Shown here piece by piece: positions 42,362-49,604 of a stretch of 64,000 nucleotides of DNA. The stretch spans positions 124,001 to 188,000 of the forward strand of contig CAWJGS010000004.1 of NCBI GenBank assembly GCA_963842575.1. Direction: 5' to 3'. Both the position numbers and the translations under genes were made by a program. The notes under the pieces were generated by a model, which saw only the letters and a program-made list of their open reading frames with translations, had not been told where the DNA came from and did no database searches. This stretch comes from JACDER01 sp963842575. GTDB lineage: Bacteria; Actinomycetota; Thermoleophilia; Gaiellales; Gaiellaceae. Within the stretch, counting starts at the first letter, position 1. Every line of letters starts with the position of its first letter.

Positions 42362-43554
42362 CCAAGCAGGCCTACCCGCCCTCGATAACGGGTCTCGAGG
42401 ACAGCCTCCATCCCGGCAGCGTCATCGACCACAAGTTCGGGACGAGCGAGGCATACACGCTCGGAGTCGAGGAGGAATACATGCTGCTGGACGGGGAGAC
42501 GTTCGACCTGGTCCAGCACATCGACACCGTGCTCGGTGACCTGCTCGGGCACGAGCACGAGGACCGGATCAACGCCGAGCTGATGCAGTCGACCGTCGAG
42601 ATCGCGACGCCGGTCTGCAAGAACGTCGCCGAGGCCGAGACGGCCCTGCGCACACTGCGAAAGACCGTCTGTGAGGTCGCCCACGCGCGCGGGCTGCGCG
42701 TCGGCTCGTCGGGCACGCATCCCTTCAGCCTCTTCGAGCGCCAGCGGATCACCGCGCGCGACCGCTACCGGGCGCTCGTCGACCAGCTGCAGTACATCGC
42801 ACGGCGCGAGCTGATCTTCGGGATGCACGTGCACGTCGCCGTCGACGGGCCGGAGAAGGCGATCCAGGTCGTCAACGGGCTGCTGGCCGACATGTCCGCG
42901 CTGCTCGCACTGTCCGCGAGCTCGCCGTTCTGGCGCGGCGAGCCGACCGGCCTCTCTTCGAGCCGGCAAATGGTCTTCGCGGCGTTCCCACGCTCGGGCC
43001 CGCCGCCGCGCTTCGCCGACTACGCCGACTACGCCGAGGTCGTCGGCCACCTCGAGCGCACCGGCTGCATCGCCGACTACACGCACATCTGGTGGGACGT
43101 CCGCCTCCACCCGCGGCTGGGGACGGTGGAGATCCGCATCTGCGACGCGGTGACGCGGGTGGAGGACGCGGTGGCGATCACCGCGTACTGCCAGGCGCTG
43201 GTCAAGCACTACTCCGAGCGCTTCGACGAGGGCCTCGAGGTCCCGTCGTACCACCGGATCCTCACGACCGAGAACAAGTGGTTGGCCGCCCGCTACGGGC
43301 TCGAGGCACCCGTCATGGATCTCGCGACAGGCCGCCGCAACCGCGTCCCGGTCGCCCAGCTGATCCGGCGCAACCTGCGCGACCTCGAGCCGCATGCGCG
43401 CGAGCTCGGCGCCGAGCGCGAGCTGGAGGGGATCGGCGAGATCCTCTCCCGCGGCAACAGCGCAGACCGTCAGCGCCGCGTCTTCAACACGAACCGCGAC
43501 ATCGTCGAGGTCGTGCGCGAGATCGCGGAGGCGACGGAAGCGGGCGCGCGCTAG
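42358..43554 (+). CDS. Carboxylate-amine ligase, GCS2/YbdK family
   Basis: 398 residues. TLGVEEEYMLLDGETFDLVQ is the GCS2 entry with the metal-binding Glu; FGMHVHVAVDG, IWWDVRLHPRLGTVEIRICD and EVPSYHRILTTENKWLAARY are the other conserved blocks. The ATP-grasp-like GCS2 enzymes join glutamate and cysteine (EgtA/GshA) or other amines; YbdK-type members have weak activity and unclear roles. Here it starts ATGA-coupled behind the VUT transporter. The stop overlaps the next gene's stop on the other strand. Confidence 0.9.
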   Translation: MTKQAYPPSITGLEDSLHPGSVIDHKFGTSEAYTLGVEEEYMLLDGETFDLVQHIDTVLGDLLGHEHEDRINAELMQSTVEIATPVCKNVAEAETALRTLRKTVCEVAHARGLRVGSSGTHPFSLFERQRITARDRYRALVDQLQYIARRELIFGMHVHVAVDGPEKAIQVVNGLLADMSALLALSASSPFWRGEPTGLSSSRQMVFAAFPRSGPPPRFADYADYAEVVGHLERTGCIADYTHIWWDVRLHPRLGTVEIRICDAVTRVEDAVAITAYCQALVKHYSERFDEGLEVPSYHRILTTENKWLAARYGLEAPVMDLATGRRNRVPVAQLIRRNLRDLEPHARELGAERELEGIGEILSRGNSADRQRRVFNTNRDIVEVVREIAEATEAGAR

Positions 43555-44327
43555 CGCCTGATGCGAAGGGTCTTCGTGTCGATCGCGGCCAGCCGCTTCG
43601 TTCCCGCCATCACGGCCAATCTGCCCGGCTTCAACTCGAGCTTCGTGTGCAAGACGTTCGCGGTCGTGACCCGGCGCGGCAGGTCGACGCAGAACGCGTG
43701 CAGGTCGACGGAATCGAGCGCGTGCACGAACATCTCGCCGCTCGAGCGCACGTACAACGTGTAGATCCACCGCCCGCTCGGGCCGGTCGCGCGCGTGACC
43801 GGGGACCCGGTCATCGGGCCTTCGCCCTTCTCCCGCGCGTCGACGATGATCTGGCGCAGGAGCCGCCCGTGCGCGAGGTCGTAGGCACGCACGTAGTAAT
43901 GAATCGAGGTCGGCGAAGGATGTTGGATGAGGAAGAGCGTGCGGCCGGTCGGGGAAAGCGCGTCATACGAGAACTGCCCGTGCAGGCGAACGTCCCGGCG
44001 GACGGCGAGCGAGCGAGCGTCGAGGGTGACGTAGCGCGAGCCGGAGACGAGGAGCAGCGTGCGGCCGTCGTGCGTGATTCCCTCCCCGGTCCCGTCGAAG
44101 GTCGGAACCGGAAAGCCGAGCGAGCCGTCGACGACGACTCTCCGCGGCTTGGCGCCGTTGCGCCAGAGCGAGACGGTCGTGCGGCGCGCGTGGACGGCTG
44201 TGGTGTACATCCGCCCGCCCGGTGCGAAGAGCGAGTTGGTCGTCGCCGACGAGGCCGGGCCGTCGGCCGCGGCCGCGGCGGCCGCGAATGCCGCGAGGCC
44301 GAGCAGTGCTGTGACGAGGCGAATCAC
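43551..44327 (-). CDS. Secreted hypothetical protein with propeller-like repeats
   Basis: About 258 residues from GTG 44327, which gives a signal peptide (IRLVTALLGLAAFAAAAAAA). The rest is beta-rich with recurring short strands such as HARRTTVSLWRNGAKPRRVV, HDGRTLLLVSGSRYVTLDAR and LSPTGRTLFLIQHPS, and could form a beta-propeller. I recognise no catalytic motif. A longer start at 44384 adds Arg-rich sequence and looks wrong. Its promoter faces the divergent sigma-factor gene. Confidence 0.6.
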   Translation of the reverse strand: MIRLVTALLGLAAFAAAAAAADGPASSATTNSLFAPGGRMYTTAVHARRTTVSLWRNGAKPRRVVVDGSLGFPVPTFDGTGEGITHDGRTLLLVSGSRYVTLDARSLAVRRDVRLHGQFSYDALSPTGRTLFLIQHPSPTSIHYYVRAYDLAHGRLLRQIIVDAREKGEGPMTGSPVTRATGPSGRWIYTLYVRSSGEMFVHALDSVDLHAFCVDLPRRVTTANVLHTKLELKPGRLAVMAGTKRLAAIDTKTLRIRR

Positions 44328-44441
44328 CGTCCTGTTTACGGGCGTGGTGCGGCGGGAGGTCCCTCGGACTTCATGACGGGCCACAGACGTATATCCGCGA
44401 GTGGACCGAATTCCTCACGGCATTCGTATAGTCGGCGCGCG

Positions 44442-44981
44442 ATGGCGAGGCTCTGGGGTGGAGAAGCCTCCTGGGTGCGCGGGGCGCAGGCCGGCTCCGT
44501 CCCGGACCTGGAGGCGCTGTTCCGCGAGCACTGGCCGCGGGCGCACCGGGCTGCGTACCTCGTCGTCCAGGACGCCGCGGCCGCGGAGGACATCGCGCAG
44601 GAGGCCTTCCTGGCCGCGATCCGCGCCCTCGACCGCTTCGACCGCCGCCGTCCCTTCGGTCCGTGGCTGCACCGCATCGTCGTCAACCGCGCGATCGACT
44701 GGTCCCGCGCCCGCGCCCTGCGCGCCGAGGTGGGCGGGGACGCGCTCGAGGAGCGGGCGTCCTCCGCGCCGATGGACGCCGCGTACTCCGAGCCGACGGC
44801 GGCTGCGCTGGCCGCGCTCTCGCCGGAACACCGCGCCGTGATCGTGCTCCGCCACCTGCTCGACTACACACCGGGCGAGATCGCCGACCTGCTCGATCTC
44901 CCCCGCGGGACGGTGAACTCGCGCCTGCGCCGCGGCCTCGACCGGATGCGCGAGGAGCTTCCGGAGGAGGACGATGGCTGA
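44442..44981 (+). CDS. ECF-type RNA polymerase sigma factor
   Basis: 179 residues from ATG 44442. Region 2 with YLVVQDAAAAEDIAQEAFLA and FDRRRPFGPWLHRIVVNRAI, and region 4 with LAALSPEHRAVIVLRHLLDY, TPGEIADLLDLPRGTVNSRL. Directs transcription to stress or envelope promoters. The next gene overlaps by 8 nt and encodes a membrane-anchored protein that may be its anti-sigma factor. The inverse gene at 43551 is a candidate target. Confidence 0.93.
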   Translation: MARLWGGEASWVRGAQAGSVPDLEALFREHWPRAHRAAYLVVQDAAAAEDIAQEAFLAAIRALDRFDRRRPFGPWLHRIVVNRAIDWSRARALRAEVGGDALEERASSAPMDAAYSEPTAAALAALSPEHRAVIVLRHLLDYTPGEIADLLDLPRGTVNSRLRRGLDRMREELPEEDDG

Positions 44982-46137
44982 CGCCGATCTCCGCCGCGCG
45001 CTGAGAAGGATCCAACCGCCTGACGCGATCGGCGCGGAGCGCCGTGCCTGGGCGGTCCTCCGCACCGCCTTCGAAGAGCGCGAGCCTGCTCGGCGGCGGT
45101 CGCCGGTCCTCCGGCCGCTCCTCATCGCTGCGGGCGCGGTCGCGCTCATCGCAGCGGTCGTCAACCCGCCGGTCCTGAACGCGATCCGCGACGCGGTCGG
45201 CCGCACGAAGGAGAAGAAGGTCGTCACATACAAGCAGGCGCTCTTCTCGCTGCCCGCATCCGGCCGGCTGCTGGTGAACACCGCGCGCGGCCCGTGGATC
45301 ATCCGCCCGGACGGCGGACGGCGGCTGCTCGGCCGCTACCGCGACGCCTCGTGGTCGCCGCGAGGGCTCTTCGTCACGGCCCTTGGGCCCCACGACGTCG
45401 TCGCCCTGGAGCCGAACGGGACCGTTCGCTGGTCGCTGGCGCGCGCCGGAAAGCTCTCCTCCCCGCGCTGGTCGCCCGAGGTGCACGGCTCCACCAAGAT
45501 CGCGTACCTGCGCGGTGAAACGCTGCGCCTGGTCGCGGGCGACGGGACGCAGGACCGGCTCGTCGACGCGGCAGCGGCTCCCACGGCGCCGGCCTGGAAG
45601 CCCGGCGGCTTCATGCTCGCCTACGTCGGGGGGGCGGGCCGCATCCGCGTGGTGGACACGGCGACGGACAAGCTGTCCTGGCACTCGCTGCGGCTCCCGC
45701 CCGTGACCGAGCTCGCGTGGTCGGATGACGGCACGCGCCTCCTCGCCCTCACGCACCGCTCCCTGATCGTGTTCGGCGGGCTGCGCGGGCAGCGGATCGG
45801 ACGCGCGTTCCTTCCCGCCGACGCGGTCGCGGCGGCGTTCGCGCCCGGCAGTCACCGCATCGCGATCCTCCTGCGCTTTCCGCAGCAGAGCGCCGTCCAG
45901 CTCCGCGACGGCGACGCACCCGGCGCGACGTCACGCATGGTCTTCAACGCGGACGGGCGCTTCGGAACGCTCGCCTGGTCGCCGAACGGCACGTGGCTGC
46001 TCGCCGGCTGGAAGAGCGCCGATGCGTTCATGTTCGTGACGCCGAAGGGGCGGCAGCGCATCGTCGGCGACATCGCGCGCCAGCTCGGCGCGTTCCCGGA
46101 CGTGCCGCAGGCGGGATGGTGCTGCCCGACGGGTTAG
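44974..46137 (+). CDS. Membrane-anchored WD40/TolB-like propeller protein, possible anti-sigma factor
   Basis: 387 residues. A cytosolic N-terminus of about 45 residues (ADADLRRALRRIQPPDAIGA) precedes one transmembrane helix (LRPLLIAAGAVALIAAVVN), then an extracellular domain of repeated strands such as APAWKPGGFMLAYVGG, ELAWSDDGTRLLALTHRS and TLAWSPNGTWLLAGWKSAD, typical of a propeller. This layout and the overlap with the sigma factor suggest it senses outside and holds the sigma factor. No zinc HxxxCxxC anti-sigma motif is seen, so the role is inferred from position. Confidence 0.75.
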   Translation: MADADLRRALRRIQPPDAIGAERRAWAVLRTAFEEREPARRRSPVLRPLLIAAGAVALIAAVVNPPVLNAIRDAVGRTKEKKVVTYKQALFSLPASGRLLVNTARGPWIIRPDGGRRLLGRYRDASWSPRGLFVTALGPHDVVALEPNGTVRWSLARAGKLSSPRWSPEVHGSTKIAYLRGETLRLVAGDGTQDRLVDAAAAPTAPAWKPGGFMLAYVGGAGRIRVVDTATDKLSWHSLRLPPVTELAWSDDGTRLLALTHRSLIVFGGLRGQRIGRAFLPADAVAAAFAPGSHRIAILLRFPQQSAVQLRDGDAPGATSRMVFNADGRFGTLAWSPNGTWLLAGWKSADAFMFVTPKGRQRIVGDIARQLGAFPDVPQAGWCCPTG

Positions 46138-46146
46138 GGTGCCGCC

Positions 46147-46596
46147 GTGGAGCTACCAGACGCAACCGTCTTCCTGGAGAGCCGCGACCCGGTCACGCTG
46201 CGCGACCTCGTCGCCGAAGGCCCGATCCTCCTCCTCTTCTATCTCTTCGACTGGTCCTCGACCTGAACGAACGAGATGGAGCTCCTGCGTGACAGGAGAC
46301 CGGAGCTCGAGGCGGCGAACGTGCGCGCGTACGGGATCTCGCGCGACTCGCCGTGGACGCACATCGCCTGGAAGCAGGCTCTCGACCTCGATTTCCCGCT
46401 GCTCTCCGACTGGAACGGGGACGCAACGGAGGGATTCGGTGTCGCCCGTGAGTTTCGCGGGATGCGCGGCGTCCCCGAGCGTGCGGCGTTTCTGATCGGG
46501 CAGGACGGTACGGTCCGGGGCCGATGGCGGTACGACGACTCCGAGCTGCCCGACTTCGACGACTTGATCTCGGCCGCGCAGGCTTTGTCGCACTAG
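46147..46596 (+). CDS. Peroxiredoxin with in-frame TGA at the catalytic position (probable selenoprotein)
   Basis: Reading through one TGA (46264-46266) gives a complete AhpC/TSA-family peroxiredoxin of 149 residues from GTG 46147. The TGA is codon 40, in FDWSST-U-TNEMELLRD, where the peroxidatic Cys lies in AhpE/BCP proteins, with the conserved Ser/Thr three residues before. The rest follows the family: YGISRDSPWTHIAWKQALDL, FPLLSDWNG, and GVPERAAFLIGQDG with Arg 112. No Cys occurs anywhere, so it would be a one-selenocysteine enzyme reducing peroxides with an external thiol. A SECIS-like hairpin follows (46282-46298). Standard callers would start at ATG 46276 and lose the active site. Selenocysteine insertion itself is inferred. 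Confidence 0.82.
46282..46298 (+). promoter_or_regulatory. Bacterial SECIS-like hairpin
   Basis: CTCCTG and CAGGAG form a perfect 6-bp stem with a CGTGA loop. The first G of the loop lies 22 nt after the TGA, with a G in the first two loop positions. Known bacterial SECIS elements have a small apical loop about 16-37 nt after the UGA with a G among its first two bases, so this fits. Flanking GAGCTC copies (46279 and 46303) could pair to form an outer or competing stem. Confidence 0.65.
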
Positions 46597-48161
46597 CCTG
46601 CGCGCTCTACCTCGCGGCCGCGGTCGTCGCCACCTGGCCGGCGATCCAGCACGCGGACGACCGCTTCCTCGCGCGTTTCCACCGCTCCGGGCACGGCCAT
46701 GTCGTCCCCGGCGACTACCTGCAGGCCAATTACCACCTGTGGCTCGTGGGACACCAGTTGGAGAACGGTCGCGCGCCGTGGATCGATCCGTACTCGTTCC
46801 AGCCGGAGGCGAGCCCGCGCCTCAACTTCGGCGGCTGGCCGTTCGGGCTGCCGTACTGGCCGGTCGAGGCGGCGTTCGGGCCGGTGATCGCGTGGAACCT
46901 GCTGATCCTGCTCTCGTTCGTGGCCGCGGGGCTGTTCACGCTCGCATGGCTGCGGCAGCTCGGGTTAGGGAGGGGAGCGGCACTCGTCGGCGGGCTCGCG
47001 TTCGCGCTCGGGCCGTACCGGGTGGCGCAGAGCACGGGACACTTCCGCGGGCCGATCTCGATCCTGCTGCCGCTCGCGCTGTTCGCCTTCGAGCGCTCGC
47101 TGAAGGGGAGCCGCTGGTGGGCGGTGCTATCGGGGGCCGCGCTCGCCTCGATCCCGTTCTCCGACGTCCACCTGGCGCTGGCCGCGGTGCCGTTCTTCCT
47201 GCTCTACGTCGCGCTGCGCGCCTACCGGAAGCCGCGCGCGCTCGTCGCAGGGCTCGCCGCGGGCGTCGCCGGCATCGGCGGTGGGGCGCTGGTCGCGTCC
47301 CTGACCATCCCGGGGTCGATCACGGGCGGCGGACGGAGCCTCGCAGAGGTGGAGCAGTACTCGGCGTCCGGGCGCGATCTGATCACGCGGCACGTCCGCA
47401 CCGGCCTGGAGAGCTTCGTGTTCCTCGGCTGGCTCTTACCGCTGCTCGCGCTCGCAGGCCTGGGCGTGCTGATCTGGACGCGGCGGTACGCGCTCGCCGT
47501 CGTGCTCGGAATCGGCGCCGTCGTCCCCGTCCTGCTCGCGCTGGGGACGAACCTGCCGCTCTACTCGACGCTCTGGCGGCACTTCCCCCCGCTCCGGTTC
47601 CCCCGCGTCCCCGAGCGGCTGATGCCGGTCGCCGTCCTGTGCATCGCCGCGCTCGCCGCCTTCGCCGTCTCGAAGATCCCCTCGCGCGTGATCGTCCCGG
47701 CGGTCGTGGTCGTGGCGCTCTTCTTCGACCTGCACGTCCGGCTCTTCCAGGGGTTGCCGGCGGACGGGAACAACCAGGCGTACGTCGCGCTGCGCGGGCA
47801 GCCGGCGGGCCGGCTCGCCGAGCTCCCCGTCTTCCTGCCCGGGCGCAGCGAGGGAAGCGTCTACCAGTACTACGACATGCAGGTGTCGCGCGAGCGGCCC
47901 GGCGGATACTCGACGGTGGCGCCGAAGTCGGCCGACGACACGGCCCGGCGGCTGCGGCCGCTCAACTGCGGGGACTGGAGCGTGCATCCACTCGCGCTCG
48001 ACCGACTGGGCGTGCGCTACGTGGCCGTGCACACGGGCCTGTTCGCGGGAGACGTGCCGCTCAAACCCGGATGCCTGCAGCCGGCGGTGCGCGGCCTGCT
48101 GAAGCACGGCTACCGGCCGCTCGCGCGCGGCGGCGACATCCGGATGTACGTGAAGCGCTAG
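46524..48161 (+). CDS. Polytopic membrane protein, glycosyltransferase-C-like
   Basis: 545 residues with about eleven helices and a C-terminal soluble domain. After an Arg-rich start, a helix (VALACALYLAAAVVATWPAI) leads to an extracellular loop with HLWLVGHQLENGRAPWIDPY, then helices in LLPLALFAFERSL, FVFLGWLLPLLALAGLGVLI and VIVPAVVVVALFFDLHVRLF. The topology resembles YfhO/GT-C-type membrane enzymes of lipid-linked sugar pathways. I cannot name a substrate. ATG 46524 overlaps the peroxiredoxin by 73 nt; a somewhat later start is possible. Confidence 0.72.
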   Translation: MAVRRLRAARLRRLDLGRAGFVALACALYLAAAVVATWPAIQHADDRFLARFHRSGHGHVVPGDYLQANYHLWLVGHQLENGRAPWIDPYSFQPEASPRLNFGGWPFGLPYWPVEAAFGPVIAWNLLILLSFVAAGLFTLAWLRQLGLGRGAALVGGLAFALGPYRVAQSTGHFRGPISILLPLALFAFERSLKGSRWWAVLSGAALASIPFSDVHLALAAVPFFLLYVALRAYRKPRALVAGLAAGVAGIGGGALVASLTIPGSITGGGRSLAEVEQYSASGRDLITRHVRTGLESFVFLGWLLPLLALAGLGVLIWTRRYALAVVLGIGAVVPVLLALGTNLPLYSTLWRHFPPLRFPRVPERLMPVAVLCIAALAAFAVSKIPSRVIVPAVVVVALFFDLHVRLFQGLPADGNNQAYVALRGQPAGRLAELPVFLPGRSEGSVYQYYDMQVSRERPGGYSTVAPKSADDTARRLRPLNCGDWSVHPLALDRLGVRYVAVHTGLFAGDVPLKPGCLQPAVRGLLKHGYRPLARGGDIRMYVKR

Positions 48162-48168
48162 CGGACCT

Positions 48169-48789
48169 TTACCCGTCGATCCCCTCGTAGACGAGCAGTC
48201 CGCCGAAGCCGATCAGCCCGAGGCCCGCGACGATGTCGGCGGCTTGCATCGTCCTCCGTCCGAGCGCGCGCCTGGCCGAGGCCACACCCGTCGCGAGCAG
48301 CGCGAACCACGTCGCGCTCCCGGCCGCCACGCCGATCACGAGCAGTGCCGCGCCGCCCGCCGTCCCGGCCGCCGCGGCGGCGGTGGCACCCGCGAAGATC
48401 GCGGCCCAGGAGACGATCGTGAGCGGATTCGACGCCGTGGCGATCAAGGCGGTCGCGAACGCCCGCCGCCGGCTCGACACCTCGAGCTCCGTCTCTCCGC
48501 CGCTCCGCACGCGGAAGGCGCTGTACAGCGTGCGCAGTCCGAGGACGACCAGTACGGCCCCGCCGACGAGACCGAGGACGACCCGAACCGGGCCGATCGA
48601 GACGAGCGGCGCTGCCCCGGCCACCCCGAGCGTGGCGTAGAGCGCGTCGATCAGCGCGATCCCGGCCCCGATCGACAGGCCGATCCACAACCCGCCGCGG
48701 AGTGTCGACCGGATCATGAACAGGGAGATCGGCCCGAGCTGGAGCGCCACGAAGAAACCGAGGCCGAAACCGACGAGCGCGGCGTGCAC
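48169..48789 (-). CDS. LysE/RhtB-family amino-acid exporter
   Basis: 206 residues, six helices. The N-terminal LysE pattern is GFGLGFFVALQLGPISLFMI followed by RSTLRGGLWIGLSIGAG, and the middle has TALIATASNPLTIVSWAAIF with the family's SNPLTI motif. Exports amino acids or small amines; specificity unknown. GTG start at 48789, immediately beside the fabI stop (48790), so the two share a transcript. Confidence 0.9.
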   Translation of the reverse strand: MHAALVGFGLGFFVALQLGPISLFMIRSTLRGGLWIGLSIGAGIALIDALYATLGVAGAAPLVSIGPVRVVLGLVGGAVLVVLGLRTLYSAFRVRSGGETELEVSSRRRAFATALIATASNPLTIVSWAAIFAGATAAAAAGTAGGAALLVIGVAAGSATWFALLATGVASARRALGRRTMQAADIVAGLGLIGFGGLLVYEGIDG

Positions 48790-49563
48790 CTACATCCCCA
48801 TTGCGTGGTACCCCGAGTCGACGTACAGCGTCGTCCCGGTCACGTTCGCTGCGTCCTCGGAGAGGAGGTACGCGGCTGCCCCGCCCACGTCCTCGGCCGA
48901 GATCGGCCGGTGCAGCGGCGCGCGCTCCTCCACGATCGCCTCCATCGTCGGAAAACCGGCGATCGAGCGCGCGGCGAGAGTGCGCACGGGCCCCGCGGAG
49001 ATGGCGTTTACGCGGATGTTCTTCTGCCCGAGATCCCAGGCCAGGTACTTGACGGACGAGTCGAGCGTGGACTTGGCCACGCCCATGACGTTGTAGTGCG
49101 GAACCGCGCGCTCCCCACCGAGGTAGGTCATGGTCAGGATCGAGCCGCCGCCGGCCGCCTCCATCAGCGGCTCCGCGGCTCGCGCACAGGCGACGAGGGA
49201 GTAGGCGCTGACGTCCAGCGCCATCCAGAACCGGTCGCGCGGCGTGTCCGTGAAGCGGCCCTCGAGATCCTCCGCGGCGGCGAACGCGACCGAGTGGACG
49301 AGGAGGTCGAGCGAGCCGTCGAACGCCGCGCCCACCTCGTCGAACACGCGAGCCACATCCTCGTCCGAACGGACGTCGCATTCGGTCACCAGCGGGCTGG
49401 AGACGGTGTCGGCGAGCTCGCGGACGTTCTTCTCGATCCGCTCGCCCTGGAAGGTGAATGCGAGCTGCGCGCCCTCGTCGGCAAGCCGCTTTGCGATCGC
49501 CCAGGCGATCGAGCGCCGGTTGGCGACGCCCAGCACGAGACCGCGTTTTCCGTCGAACCGCAT
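48790..49563 (-). CDS. fabI: Enoyl-[acyl-carrier-protein] reductase (NADH)
   Basis: 257 residues. GLVLGVANRRSIAWAIAKRL is the atypical FabI nucleotide motif, LLVHSVAFA holds the family's SxxF region, and YNVMGVAKSTLDSSVKYLAW contains the Tyr-x6-Lys catalytic pair. RVNAISAGPVRTLAARSI is also typical of FabI/InhA. It makes the last reduction in each fatty acid elongation cycle. The start is 41 nt from the divergent subtilase. Confidence 0.95.
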   Translation of the reverse strand: MRFDGKRGLVLGVANRRSIAWAIAKRLADEGAQLAFTFQGERIEKNVRELADTVSSPLVTECDVRSDEDVARVFDEVGAAFDGSLDLLVHSVAFAAAEDLEGRFTDTPRDRFWMALDVSAYSLVACARAAEPLMEAAGGGSILTMTYLGGERAVPHYNVMGVAKSTLDSSVKYLAWDLGQKNIRVNAISAGPVRTLAARSIAGFPTMEAIVEERAPLHRPISAEDVGGAAAYLLSEDAANVTGTTLYVDSGYHAMGM

Positions 49564-49604
49564 CGGGGCCGGACCCTACATCGCGTTGCGGTACGCTGAG
49601 CGCC

